From Dehalococcoidia bacterium (GTDB lineage: Bacteria > Chloroflexota > Dehalococcoidia > UBA2979): DNA of 64,000 nucleotides. The stretch's first letter is position 1; every line of letters starts with the position of its first letter. The stretch lies in assembly GCA_023228825.1 (NCBI GenBank), contig JALOAL010000005.1, positions 1 to 64,000 on the forward strand, written 5' to 3'. The position numbers and the translations under genes were made by a program. Positions 16,998 to 27,529 of the stretch are shown here, in pieces. The notes beneath the pieces were generated by a model, which worked only from the letters and a program-made list of their open reading frames with translations, did no database searches and was not told where the DNA came from.

Positions 16998-17755
16998 GGC
17001 GTCACCGCCAGCGCGACGAACGCCTCCTCGATGGTGGTCGCGCCCGCTTTCTCGAGGAGCGCGGGCGGCGTGCCGCTGGCCACGATGCGCCCCTCGCGCA
17101 TCAGCACCAGGTCATCGCAGCGCTCCGCCTCGTCCATCACGTGGGTGGACACCAGCAGCGCCGTGCCGCCGGCCGCCAGGTCATGGAAGGTGCGCCAGAG
17201 GTCCGCGCGCAGGAGCGGATCGAGGCCGACCGTCGGCTCGTCCAGCACCAGCACCTGTGGCTCGGAGAGCAGGGCCACCGCCAGCGATGCTCGCGACCGT
17301 TCGCCCCCGGAGAGGGTCTCCACCAGTTGATCGCGTTGCCCCTCCAGTCCCACGGCCTGGATGCTCGCAGTGATGCGGGCACTCGGGACGTCCAGGATGC
17401 GGGCGAAGTAGCCCAGGTTCTCCCCCACGCTGAGGTCCGGATACACCGACGGTATCTGCGTCACGTACCCCACCCGACGCCGCAGGTCCGGCGTGCCGGC
17501 GGGCAGCACCAGCACGGTCACCTCGCCGCCCTCCACGATCTGCACGCCCACGATGGCGCGCATGAGCGTGGACTTCCCGCACCCGCTCGGCCCCAGCAGG
17601 CCGGTGACCGTCCCGGCGCGGACGCGGATCGAGACGCCCGGCAGCACCACCTTCTGGCCGCGCCTCACGCGGAGGTCGCGCACCACGATGGCGTCGTCAG
17701 CCTCGCGGTCTGGCGCGGCCTCGCTCGCGGACGAAGCGGCGGCGGGTTGGGTCAT
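16994..17755 (-). CDS. ABC transporter ATP-binding protein
   Basis: A 253-residue ATPase of the multidrug/ABC-2 exporter type. Walker A is LLGPSGCGKST, the signature is LSGGERSRASLAV, Walker B is VLVLDEPTVGLDPLL, and the H-loop is STHVMDEAERCDDL. A leader of about 25 residues rich in Ala/Glu precedes the domain. It is translationally coupled to the permease gene downstream and is the first gene of the pair. The mreB stop lies 21 bases upstream. Confidence 0.93.
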   Translation of the reverse strand: MTQPAAASSASEAAPDREADDAIVVRDLRVRRGQKVVLPGVSIRVRAGTVTGLLGPSGCGKSTLMRAIVGVQIVEGGEVTVLVLPAGTPDLRRRVGYVTQIPSVYPDLSVGENLGYFARILDVPSARITASIQAVGLEGQRDQLVETLSGGERSRASLAVALLSEPQVLVLDEPTVGLDPLLRADLWRTFHDLAAGGTALLVSTHVMDEAERCDDLVLMREGRIVASGTPPALLEKAGATTIEEAFVALAVTP

Positions 17756-17776
17756 GGGACGCCTCCTGCGGGGACG

Positions 17777-18820
17777 TTAGCGGACGGCCTCACCGATCAG
17801 CGTCTCCTCCTCCGTGGGGAGCGCGCGCGCGATGACGTCGATGTAGTCAAGCGCCATCCCGGCGCCGCGGGAGACGCAGCGCAGCGGGTCCTCCGCGATG
17901 TGCACGGGCACGCCAGTCTCGTGCAGGATCAACTGGTCGATGCCGCGCAGGAGCGCACCGCCGCCCGTGAGCACGATGCCGCGGTCGATCACGTCCGAGG
18001 CCAACTCGGGAGGGGTGCGCTCCAGCACGCGCCGCGCCGTCTGCACCATGGTCACCAGGTGCTCGCTGATCGCCTGCGTCACCTCGCTCGAACGCACCGT
18101 GATCGTCCGAGGCAACCCGGTGATCTGGTCGCGGCCGCGCACCCCGGCGGTCAACTCCTGGTCCAACGGCACCGCGGAGCCGATGGTGATCTTCACCTCC
18201 TCCGCCGTGCGTTCGCCAATGACCAGGTTGTGGCGGCGCTTGATGTACTGCGCGATGGCGTCGTCCAGGCGGTCCCCGGCGATGCGCACGGACTCCGAGG
18301 CGACCACGCCGAAGAGCGAGATCACCGCCGCCTCCGAGCGCCCTCCGCCGATGTCGATCACCATGTGTCCGCGCGGCGACCCCACGGGGATCTCCGCGCC
18401 AATGGCCGCCGCAAGGGGTTCCGGGATCAGGTGCGCGGGACGCCTCGCGCCGGCCGCCTCCGCCGCGTCCCGCACCGCGCGCTGCTCTACGCCCGTCACG
18501 CCGATCGGCACGGAGATCATCACCTCCGGCCGCACGACGTTGAACCGCCCCACCACCCCGGCGATGAAGTAGCGCAGCATCGCCTCCGTGATCAGGTAGT
18601 CCGCGATCACGCCGTCGCGCATGGGCCGGATGACCTGGATCGAGCCCGGGTGGCGGCCGATCATCGCGCGCGCCTCGTTGCCCACGGCGACCACGGTGTT
18701 GTCACGCTCCGCGATGGCGACCACGGACGGCTCATCCAGCACCACGCCGCGCTCGTGGTCCGTGACCACCACGTTCGCCGTGCCCAGGTCGATGCCGATG
18801 CGTCTGCTCAAGGAGAACAT
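17777..18820 (-). CDS. mreB: Rod shape-determining protein MreB/Mbl
   Basis: A 347-residue bacterial actin with the full set of nucleotide-binding motifs: IGIDLGTANVVV at the N-terminus, IDIGGGRSEAAVISLFG in the middle and IVLTGGGALLRGID near the C-terminus. MreB filaments guide peptidoglycan insertion. The ATG at 18820 follows AAGGAG-like sequence and gives the standard MreB N-terminus. No mreC or mreD is next to it; murA lies upstream and an ABC exporter downstream. Length is normal. Confidence 0.92.
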   Translation of the reverse strand: MFSLSRRIGIDLGTANVVVTDHERGVVLDEPSVVAIAERDNTVVAVGNEARAMIGRHPGSIQVIRPMRDGVIADYLITEAMLRYFIAGVVGRFNVVRPEVMISVPIGVTGVEQRAVRDAAEAAGARRPAHLIPEPLAAAIGAEIPVGSPRGHMVIDIGGGRSEAAVISLFGVVASESVRIAGDRLDDAIAQYIKRRHNLVIGERTAEEVKITIGSAVPLDQELTAGVRGRDQITGLPRTITVRSSEVTQAISEHLVTMVQTARRVLERTPPELASDVIDRGIVLTGGGALLRGIDQLILHETGVPVHIAEDPLRCVSRGAGMALDYIDVIARALPTEEETLIGEAVR

Positions 18821-18970
18821 TGCCAGCCCTGGCTCGCCTCGCATACTGCCACATGCAGGGGAGGATCGCGGAGTGTGGATAACTCCAGGCGGAGCCTGGC
18901 GCCGCGGGAGGTTACCGCGTCGCGGGAGTTCCCGCACAGGCGAGACGCCGAGGGCAGGGAGACATCACCG

Positions 18971-20245
18971 TTACCGGCGCTCGATCGAGGCGCCCAGCGC
19001 ACGGAGGCGGCCCTGCAGGTCGGAGTAGCCGCGGTCCAGGTGGTGGATGTCCAGGATGGTCGATTCACCTCGCGCTGCGAGGGCCGCGACGACCGTGGCG
19101 GCGCCGGCGCGGATGTCCAGCGCGCGCACGGTGGAGCCGCCCAGGTCGGTGGGGCCCTCGATCAGGACAGTGTCGCCGGCGGTGATGATGCGCGCGCCCA
19201 GTTTCCGGAGTTCGTTCACGTACAGCGTGCGGTTGTCGTACACCCGCTCGTGCACGAGCGAGACGCCTCGCACCTGCGTCAGCGCGGCGGCCATGGGGGG
19301 GTGGAGGTCGGTGGCGAAGCCGGGGTAGGGCACCGCCTGCACCTGGATCGCCTGCATCGGGCCGTCCGAGGCGCAGACGCGCACCCCGCCGCCGCCGGCC
19401 CCGTCGTCCAGGCCCACCTCTACGCCCATCTCCCGCAGTTTGTGGATCAGGCTGTCCAGGTGCGCGGGCTCCGCGTTCGTCACGCGCACGTCGCCGCGAG
19501 TGGCCACGGCGGCCAGGAGGTACGTGCCCACCTCCAGACGGTCCGGGATGACGGAGAAGTCCGTGCCGCCCAGGCGCTCCACGCCCTGCACCGTGATGAA
19601 CGAGGTGCCCTGTCCGCTGATGCGCGCGCCCATGCTCACCAGCATGTCCGCCAGCATCGCCACCTCCGGCTCGGGGGCGGCGTTCACGATCGTCGTCTCG
19701 CCCTCGGCGCGGACGGCGGCCAGCAGGACGTTCACGGTGCCCAGCACGCTGGGGTAGTCGAAGAAGATGCGCGCGCCGCGCAGCCGGTCCGCCTGCACGT
19801 ACCAGGAGGAATCTCGACGCTCGACGTTCGCGCCGAGCATCTTGAAGCCCACGAAGTGCACGTCCAACGGCCGCGAGCCAATCACGTCCCCGCCCGGGGG
19901 AGGACACTCCGCCTCCCCCGCCCGTCCCAGCAGCGCCCCCATCACGAGGAAGGACGCGCGCAGGCGGGAGACGAGTTCCGCCGGCGGCGTCGTGGAAGTG
20001 ATCTCCGGAGTGTGGATGCGCAGCGTCTCGCCGTCGACCTCGATGCGTGACCCGACGGCGCGGCAGATGTCCGCGAACTCGCCGATGTCCGCAATGCGCG
20101 GCACGTTGCGCAGCGTGACCGGCTCAGACGTCAGGAGGGCTGCGGGCAGCGTGTAGAGCGCGGCATTCTTGGATCCAGAGACGGAGACCTCTCCGCGGAG
20201 CGGTTGGCCTCCGTCAATGACGTACCGGTCACCGTGTTCGCCCAA
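18971..20245 (-). CDS. murA: UDP-GlcNAc 1-carboxyvinyltransferase, Cys-to-Asp variant
   Basis: A 424-residue MurA, which transfers enolpyruvate from PEP to UDP-GlcNAc, the first committed step of peptidoglycan synthesis. SGSKNA (substrate-binding Lys26), PRIADI and PYPGFATDLHPPMAA are as expected. The fosfomycin-target loop reads PPPGGDVIGSRP, with Asp120 in place of the usual Cys, as in mycobacterial and chlamydial MurA; such enzymes resist fosfomycin. The TTG at 20245 is preferred because GGGAGG lies five bases before it and it gives the normal length. Upstream ATGs add a non-conserved leader. Confidence 0.93.
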   Translation of the reverse strand: MGEHGDRYVIDGGQPLRGEVSVSGSKNAALYTLPAALLTSEPVTLRNVPRIADIGEFADICRAVGSRIEVDGETLRIHTPEITSTTPPAELVSRLRASFLVMGALLGRAGEAECPPPGGDVIGSRPLDVHFVGFKMLGANVERRDSSWYVQADRLRGARIFFDYPSVLGTVNVLLAAVRAEGETTIVNAAPEPEVAMLADMLVSMGARISGQGTSFITVQGVERLGGTDFSVIPDRLEVGTYLLAAVATRGDVRVTNAEPAHLDSLIHKLREMGVEVGLDDGAGGGGVRVCASDGPMQAIQVQAVPYPGFATDLHPPMAAALTQVRGVSLVHERVYDNRTLYVNELRKLGARIITAGDTVLIEGPTDLGGSTVRALDIRAGAATVVAALAARGESTILDIHHLDRGYSDLQGRLRALGASIERR

Positions 20246-20388
20246 CGAGCCTCCCTGGGTGCGGACGCACCACGGGCTCAGGATAGCGTGCCCGGCTGCT
20301 AGGAAGGCTCCCGGAGGTCCCGGCGGGCCCCAGGGAGGCGGCCGCCCGCCTCGGCCCAACCGCCGCCCACATCCGTCGTTGGCCCACC

Positions 20389-20580
20389 TCAGCCGTCGGA
20401 CGCCTCCGGAGGAGGGGGCGGAGGGCGGCGGCGCGGTGTGCGTCCGGCCCGGCGGAGGGCATCCGCGAGGAGGTACTCGATCTGCGCGTTCACGCTGCGC
20501 AGGTCGTCGCCCGCCCAGCGCTCCACCGCGTCGTAGATCGACGGGTCCAGCCGCAGGAGAAAGCGTTTCCTCTCGGCCAC
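20389..20580 (-). CDS. Ribbon-helix-helix (Arc-like) small protein
   Basis: A 63-residue protein: MAERKRFLLRLDPSIYDAVE followed by WAGDDLRSVNAQIEYLLADALRR is a typical Arc/MetJ ribbon-helix-helix domain, ending in a Pro/Arg-rich tail. It follows the SPFH gene by 13 bases. This Arc-like/SPFH pairing is common in actinobacteria from memory, where the small protein is often called an antitoxin-like protein without a proven toxin. Its DNA target is unknown. Confidence 0.75.
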   Translation of the reverse strand: MAERKRFLLRLDPSIYDAVERWAGDDLRSVNAQIEYLLADALRRAGRTPRRRPPPPPPEASDG

Positions 20581-20593
20581 TCCTCGTCCCGGT

Positions 20594-21565
20594 CTAGCGA
20601 CTCAACGTGCCGACGTTGACCACCGGGTTCGTCGGCTGGTCGCTGGTGAGGACGGTGAGCAGGTTGGAGACCATGGTGGCCTTCCGCTCGTCGTCCAGTT
20701 CCACGATGTTCCCGGCCTCCAGTTGCTGCAGCGCCATCTGCACCATGCCCACGGCGCCGTCCACAATGCGCTGGCGCGCCGCCACAATGGCGCTCGCCTG
20801 CTGGCGGCGCAGCATGGACTCCGCGATCTCCGGGGCGTAGGAGAGGTCCGTGAGGCGCGCCTCGATCACCTGCACGCCGGCGGCGTCCAGGCGGTCCTGG
20901 AGTTCCTGTGTCAGCGTGATCGCGATCTCCTCGGCGTCTCCAGTCAGCGTGAGGGCGGACTGGTCGTCGCCGTAGTCGTCGTAGGGGAAGGAGCGGGCCA
21001 GGTGACGCACGGCCGTCTCGCTCTGGACCACCACGAAGTCCTCGTAGTCATCCACGTCGAAGACGGCGCGAGCGGTGTCGATGACGCGCCAGACGACCAC
21101 GGCGGCGATGTTGATCGGGTTGCCGTTGGCGTCGTTCACCTTGGAGGTGGTGCTGTTGAAGTTGCGGGCGCGCAGGGAGATCTTGCGGCGTTCGAAGACG
21201 GCCAGCGGATTCACCCACCACCAGCCAGACTCTCGCAGCGTGCCCTGGTACGCCCCGAAGATCACGAGCACACTGGCCTGATTCGGCTGCAGCGTGAGGA
21301 AGCCCATCATCACGAACAGGGCCCCCAGGCCGCTCAGCACCGCCCCCAGGATGAGCGCCCACATCAGGACCAACTCCTCCCGCGCCAGGACCGCCCCCGC
21401 TATCAGCGCGATCGTGGCCGCGATCAGCAGGACGGTGAACAGGAACCCCGTCAGCCCCGACCGTGCCGAGGCCACCCGTTCTCCGGTGGCCTGTGCGTCC
21501 AATGCGTCCAATGCGTCCAATGCCTCCAATGCGTCCACGGCCCACTCCTTCTCCGCACTCCCCAT
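20594..21565 (-). CDS. SPFH/band-7 domain membrane protein
   Basis: A 323-residue protein with two N-terminal transmembrane segments (about 37-60 and 65-90) followed by an SPFH (stomatin/prohibitin) domain and a coiled, Gln/Ala-rich C-terminal part that probably mediates oligomer formation. The N-terminus contains the short repeat ALDALDA. Proteins of this kind form large membrane-bound rings or platforms linked to membrane organisation and quality control. The ATG at 21565 is the likely start; sequence further upstream contains direct repeats and the frame is not conserved-looking. Confidence 0.85.
   Translation of the reverse strand: MGSAEKEWAVDALEALDALDALDAQATGERVASARSGLTGFLFTVLLIAATIALIAGAVLAREELVLMWALILGAVLSGLGALFVMMGFLTLQPNQASVLVIFGAYQGTLRESGWWWVNPLAVFERRKISLRARNFNSTTSKVNDANGNPINIAAVVVWRVIDTARAVFDVDDYEDFVVVQSETAVRHLARSFPYDDYGDDQSALTLTGDAEEIAITLTQELQDRLDAAGVQVIEARLTDLSYAPEIAESMLRRQQASAIVAARQRIVDGAVGMVQMALQQLEAGNIVELDDERKATMVSNLLTVLTSDQPTNPVVNVGTLSR
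21495..21536. repeat. Coding 9-base tandem repeat in SPFH gene
   Basis: Four and a half copies of a 9-base unit (GCGTCCAAT, one copy with a C change) encode the repeated Ala-Leu-Asp of the SPFH protein's N-terminus. The copy number may vary by slippage. Confidence 0.85.
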
Positions 21566-21616
21566 GCCCGTCCGGCACGGACGCCGCCCGCAGTGATATC
21601 TCGATGATATCACCCC

Positions 21617-21640
21617 AGCGATCACTCCAGCGATCACTCC
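21617..21640. repeat. 12-base direct repeat between atp operon and SPFH gene
   Basis: Two exact adjacent copies of AGCGATCACTCC lie upstream of the SPFH start and downstream of the atp terminator. They could be a binding site or slippage product. Confidence 0.7.
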
Positions 21641-21648
21641 AGACGCAA

Positions 21649-21673
21649 AACCGCCCGGCTCGGCCGGGCGGTT
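21649..21673 (-). terminator. Intrinsic terminator of the atp operon
   Basis: A perfect 11-base-pair GC-rich stem with a three-base loop (AACCGCCCGGC, loop 21660-21662) is followed on the minus strand by TTTTGCG. It sits 28 bases past the atpC stop and closes the ATP synthase operon. Confidence 0.9.
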
Positions 21674-21700
21674 CGTCGTGCACTGAGTGCTCGTTGTGCG

Positions 21701-22147
21701 CTAGCGCATAGACGGCTGGCCGCTGACCTCGCGGCGGCGGCGCGAGACACGCAGGCGGATCAGCGAGCGCTGGAGCGCGATCTGGGCGCGCATCACGTCC
21801 ACGGAACTGCGAGGCAACTCCGGGTCGCGTCCCGCCAGGCGGCTCTGGGCGCGCTCGCGGGCGGCCTCGGCACGTGCGGTGTCAATGTCCTCCGCGCGCT
21901 CCGCGGCGTCCGCCAGGACGGAGACCTCGTCGTCCAGGACCTGCATGAAGCCGCCGTGCACGGCGAAGACGTCCGGGTAGTCGCCGGAGTAGACCACCAT
22001 TTCACCCACGCCCAGCGCGGTGAGGAGCGCCGCGTGCTTCGGCAGGATCGTGATCTGGCCTTCCGCCGCCGGGACGACCAGTTTGGTCACGCCGTCCCGC
22101 TCCAGGACGGCGCGCTGCGCAGTGACGATGTTCAGCCTCAGGGCCAT
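21701..22147 (-). CDS. atpC: ATP synthase epsilon subunit
   Basis: A 148-residue F1 epsilon subunit that links the gamma shaft to the c-ring and can inhibit ATP hydrolysis. The beta-sandwich is at about 1-85 (ITILPKHAALLTALGVGEM is the standard signature) and the C-terminal helices follow with ARAEAARERAQSRLA. The C-terminus is about ten residues longer than usual and basic. It is the last gene of the operon, 48 bases after atpD, with a terminator right after it. Confidence 0.95.
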   Translation of the reverse strand: MALRLNIVTAQRAVLERDGVTKLVVPAAEGQITILPKHAALLTALGVGEMVVYSGDYPDVFAVHGGFMQVLDDEVSVLADAAERAEDIDTARAEAARERAQSRLAGRDPELPRSSVDVMRAQIALQRSLIRLRVSRRRREVSGQPSMR

Positions 22148-22195
22148 CTCACGCTCCTACCGCGGACGATGTCCGCTGACCAGGGCTGACGCAGC

Positions 22196-23605
22196 CTAGG
22201 CCGCGTCGTCTTCCGCCGCCATCCGCTCCGCCTTCTCGACCGCCATCTCGATGGTGCCGACCATGTAGAAGGCCTGCTCCGGCAGCGAGTCGTGCTTGCC
22301 TTCCAGGATCTCCTTGAAGCCACGCACCGTCTCCGCGACCGGGACGTACTGCCCCGGCGTGCCGGTGAACTGCTCCGCCACGAACATCGGCTGCGACAGG
22401 AAGCGGTCGATGCGGCGCGCACGCGCCACGATGCGCTTGTCCTCATCCGACAGTTCCTCGATGCCGAGGATGGCGATGATGTCTTGCAGGTCCTTGTAGC
22501 GCTGGAGCGTCTGCACCACGCCACGGGCCACGTCGTAGTGGTCCTGCCCCACCACCAGCGGGTCCAGGATGCGGGAGTTGGAGGTCAGGGGGCTGATCGC
22601 GGGGAACAGGCCCTGCTCCACCCGGCCGCGGTCCAGGGTGACCGTGGAGTCCAGGTGGCCAAACGTGGTGGCCACGCCCGGGTCCGTGTAGTCGTCCGCG
22701 GGCACGTAGATGGCCTGGAAGGACGTGATGGAGCCCTTGGTGGTGGAGGTGATGCGCTCCTCCAGCGTGCCCACCTCGGACGCCAGGGTGGGCTGGTAGC
22801 CCACGGCGGAGGGCATGCGGCCCAGCAGCGCGGACACTTCCATGCCGGCCAGGGTGTAGCGGTAGATGTTGTCCACGAAGAAGAGGACGTCGCGCCCCTC
22901 CTCGTCCCGGAAGTACTCCGCCATGGTGAGGCCGGTGAGGGCGATCCGCAGGCGCACGCCGGGCGGCTCGTTCATCTGGCCATAGACCAGCGCGGTCTTG
23001 TCCAGCACCCCGTTCTCTTCCATCTCGACCCACAGGTCGTTGCCCTCACGAGAGCGTTCGCCCACGCCCGCGAAGACGGAGAGGCCGCCGTGCTCCGTGG
23101 CCAGGTTCCGGATCAGTTCGGTGTTGGTGACCGTCTTGCCGGTGCCGGCGCCGCCGAACAGGCCCACCTTTCCGCCTCGGGCCAGGGGGGCGACCAGGTC
23201 AATGACCTTGACGCCGGTCTCCAGCATCTGGGCGGAGGTCTCCTGCTCCGAGTAGTCCGGAGCGGGGCGGTGGATGGACCAGCGGAGGTTGTCCGCCGGG
23301 ATGGGCTCGCCCGGGTCGATGGGCGTGCCCGTGACGTTGAAGATGCGGCCCAGCGTGACCGGGCCCACGGGCACCTGGATCGCCGCGCCCGTGTCCTCCA
23401 CCTTGGCGCCACGAGGCAGGCCGTCCGTGGAGTCCAGCGTCAGCGCGCGCACCCAGTTGTTCCCCAGGTGCTGCTGCACCTCCGCCACCAGCACCTCCCC
23501 CTTCAGGTCGATGTTGACGGCGTTGTAGATGCCCGGGAGGTCACCCGAAGGGAACTCGATGTCGACGACGGTGCCAATCACCTGCCGCACGTATCCGGTC
23601 GCCAT
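22196..23605 (-). CDS. atpD: ATP synthase beta subunit
   Basis: A 469-residue catalytic F1 subunit. The P-loop is GGAGTGKT where GGAGVGKT is usual, and the segment after it (TVTNTELIRNLA) also differs from the common TVLIMELINN. The catalytic Glu region GERSREGNDLW is present (usual form GERTREGND). EVSALLGRMPSAVGYQPTL is intact, and the DELSEED-like loop reads IEELSDEDK. The ATG at 23605 gives a normal start; upstream in-frame sequence is not conserved. Function as a working beta subunit is not in doubt, but the sequence is a divergent version. Confidence 0.97.
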   Translation of the reverse strand: MATGYVRQVIGTVVDIEFPSGDLPGIYNAVNIDLKGEVLVAEVQQHLGNNWVRALTLDSTDGLPRGAKVEDTGAAIQVPVGPVTLGRIFNVTGTPIDPGEPIPADNLRWSIHRPAPDYSEQETSAQMLETGVKVIDLVAPLARGGKVGLFGGAGTGKTVTNTELIRNLATEHGGLSVFAGVGERSREGNDLWVEMEENGVLDKTALVYGQMNEPPGVRLRIALTGLTMAEYFRDEEGRDVLFFVDNIYRYTLAGMEVSALLGRMPSAVGYQPTLASEVGTLEERITSTTKGSITSFQAIYVPADDYTDPGVATTFGHLDSTVTLDRGRVEQGLFPAISPLTSNSRILDPLVVGQDHYDVARGVVQTLQRYKDLQDIIAILGIEELSDEDKRIVARARRIDRFLSQPMFVAEQFTGTPGQYVPVAETVRGFKEILEGKHDSLPEQAFYMVGTIEMAVEKAERMAAEDDAA

Positions 23606-23663
23606 GTCTGCCTCCCGCCTTGACGGCGCTGTTCTGTCCGAACCTGACGTGTTTTCGCCCGAC

Positions 23664-24566
23664 CTAGCCTGCCGACTCGAGCGCTGCCACACCGCCCACA
23701 AGGTCGAGCAGTTCGGCCGTGATGCTCTCCTGGCGCGCCTTGTTGTAGGCCAGGGTGAGGTCGTTCACCATTTCATTCGCAGCGTCGGTCGCCTGTCGCA
23801 TGGCGACCATGCGCGCCGACTGTTCGGAGGCGCGAGCCTCCAGGATGGCCGCAAAGACCTGCATCTCAACGTACCTCGGCAGCAGCGTGTCCAGTAGCGC
23901 TTCCGGGGACGGTTCGATGATGAAGTCCACCGCCGTGGCCGCCCCGTCGTCCGCCGCCTCGGTAGGCGGCTCGATGGGGAGGACCTGCAGGGTGGTGGGC
24001 CGCTGGACGGCGGCGTTGATGAAGCGCTGGTAGCCCAGCACCACCTTGTCCACCTTCCCGGAGAGGAAGTCGTCCATGATGATCCGCGCGATCGGGCGGA
24101 TGTCCTCAAAGGACGGGAAGTCTCCGAGTTCGGAGAAGTCCGCCACCAGGTCCATGCCCGCCCGACGGAAGAAGTCCCGGCCCTTGCGGCCCACCGGCAG
24201 CACGGCCACGCGCTCCACGTCCGGCTGGTACTCCAGCAGCAGGCTCGCGCCGGCGCGGTTCATGTTGGAGTTCAGGCCGCCTGCCAGGCCTCGGTCAGAC
24301 GTGATGTGCAGGTACAGCACGGACTGCACGGGGCGCGACTCCAGCAGCGGGTGCGCGCCGGAGGTGTCGCCGTCTGCGGTGTGTCCCGCCAACTGCGAGA
24401 GGACGGAGATCATCTGCTCCGCGTAGGGGCGCGCGCGCAGGGCGTTCTCCTGCGCGCGGCGCATCTTGGAGGCTGCCACGAGCTCCATCGCTCGCGTGAC
24501 CTTCGCGGTGCTTCCGACCGACCGGATCCGGTCGCGGATGGCTCGTACCTGACCGCCGCCCGCCAT
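23664..24566 (-). CDS. atpG: ATP synthase gamma subunit
   Basis: A 300-residue central-shaft subunit. The N-terminal helix RAIRDRIRSVGSTAKVTRAMELVAASKMR and the C-terminal helix (RMVAMRQATDAANEMVNDLTLAYNKARQ) form the rotor coiled coil; ITSDRGLAGGLNSN is the family signature. An acidic insertion of about ten residues (EPPTEAADDG) is near residue 215. It lies between atpA and atpD as in the standard operon. Confidence 0.95.
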   Translation of the reverse strand: MAGGGQVRAIRDRIRSVGSTAKVTRAMELVAASKMRRAQENALRARPYAEQMISVLSQLAGHTADGDTSGAHPLLESRPVQSVLYLHITSDRGLAGGLNSNMNRAGASLLLEYQPDVERVAVLPVGRKGRDFFRRAGMDLVADFSELGDFPSFEDIRPIARIIMDDFLSGKVDKVVLGYQRFINAAVQRPTTLQVLPIEPPTEAADDGAATAVDFIIEPSPEALLDTLLPRYVEMQVFAAILEARASEQSARMVAMRQATDAANEMVNDLTLAYNKARQESITAELLDLVGGVAALESAG

Positions 24567-24634
24567 GTCGCGTCTCTTCCCTTAGTCCCTGTTCAGCCGC
24601 CTGGAGCGTCCACGCCCCAGGACGAGAGCGGCGC

Positions 24635-26164
<1,530 letters not shown>

Positions 26165-26249
26165 CGGTCACCCTCGTTCTCGTCGCTCGCCCCGGATGTG
26201 GGGCGGGCGGCGTCCTGTGTATTGTCGCGGGCAGCGGTCCAGCGGGGTG

Positions 26250-26795
26250 CTAGGAGACTGCGCGCTCCAGGCTGGCCCGCAATTTCTGCAGGCGCGCCCG
26301 TGTGGACCCGTCCACCATCTGGTCGCCGATGCGGACGACCATGCCACCCATGATCGCCGGATCCACGCGGGTCTCCATCTCCACCGCACGGCCCGTGGCG
26401 GAAGTGATGCGCTCTCCCACCTGGCGGCGGCGGTCTTCGTCCAGTTCCACGGCGGTGGTCACCACCGCCCGCAGCACGCCACGCTCCTCGTCCGCAACCT
26501 CGTGCAGGTACGAGGCGATCGACGGGCCCAGGGAGAGCCGCGACTTCCACCGCAACAGGCGGAAGAGGTTCAGTTGCTTCTGCGTGGCCGTGGGCAGCAC
26601 CCGCCGGACGATGGTGGCGAAGTTCTCGTCCGTCATGCCGTCCGCCTGCAGGGCGTCCACGTACGCCGGCTCTGCCGTGAGCCCGGCCAGCGCGTCCACG
26701 GCCTCCAGCCAGCCGTCCACGTCGCCGTCATCCCGGGCAATGTCCATGATCGCCATGGCGTACCGGCGCCCAGCAACGTCACGCGTGACTGCCAC
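26250..26795 (-). CDS. atpH: ATP synthase delta subunit
   Basis: A 181-residue F1 delta subunit (OSCP) forming part of the stator. The N-terminal helix bundle begins RRYAMAIMDIARDDGDVDGWLEAV, and the C-terminus has the family signature VDPAIMGGMVVRIGDQMVDGS. The stop of atpF is immediately before the start (26796/26795), so the two are tightly coupled. Length is normal. Confidence 0.94.
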   Translation of the reverse strand: MAVTRDVAGRRYAMAIMDIARDDGDVDGWLEAVDALAGLTAEPAYVDALQADGMTDENFATIVRRVLPTATQKQLNLFRLLRWKSRLSLGPSIASYLHEVADEERGVLRAVVTTAVELDEDRRRQVGERITSATGRAVEMETRVDPAIMGGMVVRIGDQMVDGSTRARLQKLRASLERAVS

Positions 26796-27431
26796 TTAGT
26801 TGTTTCCGTCCTGGTTGAAGGACGAGTTCACCATGACCTCGTCGATCAGCCGCTGGTGCGCAGCGCGATCCAGCGACTGCCCCACCACGCGTTCTGCGGC
26901 TCGGATCGCCAGGTCCGCAAACTCGCTGCGCAGGGCCTGGATTGCCTGCTGGTTCTCCACGGCCATCTCCGCGCGGGCGCGGGTCACGATCTGCTCCGCG
27001 TCACGCCGAGCCTGCGCCTCCAGTTCCTCGCGGAGCCGGGCGGAGGTCTCCTGGGAGCGGGCGATGAGTTCGCGCCCCTCCGCACGCGCCTCTTCCAGCG
27101 CGCGCCGGGACTCCTCCTGGCTTTGCTCGGCGGCCTGCGCGGCCTGTTCCGAGGCCTGCAGGCCTTCCTCGATGCGGCGCTTGCGCTCGTCCATCACGCG
27201 GAGGAACGGCTTCCACAGCAGGAAGCGCAGGGCGATCAGGATCAGCAGGAAGTTCACCAACTGGGAGACAAGTCCCGGCAGGTTCAGTCCAAGTTTCGCG
27301 ATGCCCTCTACGTCGTCCGCTGCGGAGACGAACGCCGGCGTTGCCGCGAATGCAGCACCGACGAGGATCGCCGCAACCCGCGGGCGCCTGAACTGGGCGA
27401 TCCACGTGCGTACTGACGTCTGCGTCTTCAC
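26796..27431 (-). CDS. atpF: ATP synthase b subunit with signal-like N-terminus
   Basis: A 211-residue stator subunit. After the membrane helix (about 51-73, GLVSQLVNFLLILIALRFLL) follows a long charged coiled coil rich in Glu/Ala/Arg, as expected. Before it are about 38 residues that look like a signal peptide: RRPR, a hydrophobic stretch and VSA at 35-37. Typical b subunits start directly with the membrane helix. The GTG at 27431 is chosen because GAGGAG precedes it. The N-terminus of b faces the outside, so a cleavable signal is topologically possible. Confidence 0.93.
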   Translation of the reverse strand: MKTQTSVRTWIAQFRRPRVAAILVGAAFAATPAFVSAADDVEGIAKLGLNLPGLVSQLVNFLLILIALRFLLWKPFLRVMDERKRRIEEGLQASEQAAQAAEQSQEESRRALEEARAEGRELIARSQETSARLREELEAQARRDAEQIVTRARAEMAVENQQAIQALRSEFADLAIRAAERVVGQSLDRAAHQRLIDEVMVNSSFNQDGNN

Positions 27432-27529
27432 TGGTCCGCTCCTCGCAGGGATGTGTGCCGGGGACCTGGTGGGGACACGGGTGCGTCCCCACCAGGCGGC
27501 CGAGTCATCCGCGATTGTTGCCGCGTCTC

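Noticed and set aside
17141..20050. A very long plus-strand reading frame opposite ABC, mreB and murA
   Set aside because: It is opposite three well-recognised genes and has Arg/His/Gly-rich low-complexity text, as expected for antisense frames in high-GC DNA.
21481..21640. Short repeats near the SPFH gene as a CRISPR-like array
   Set aside because: Units of 9 and 12 bases without spacers; not CRISPR.
21690..21710. TTGTGCG at the end of atpC as another Rex site
   Set aside because: Only one half-site matches and it lies at the 3' end of the operon.
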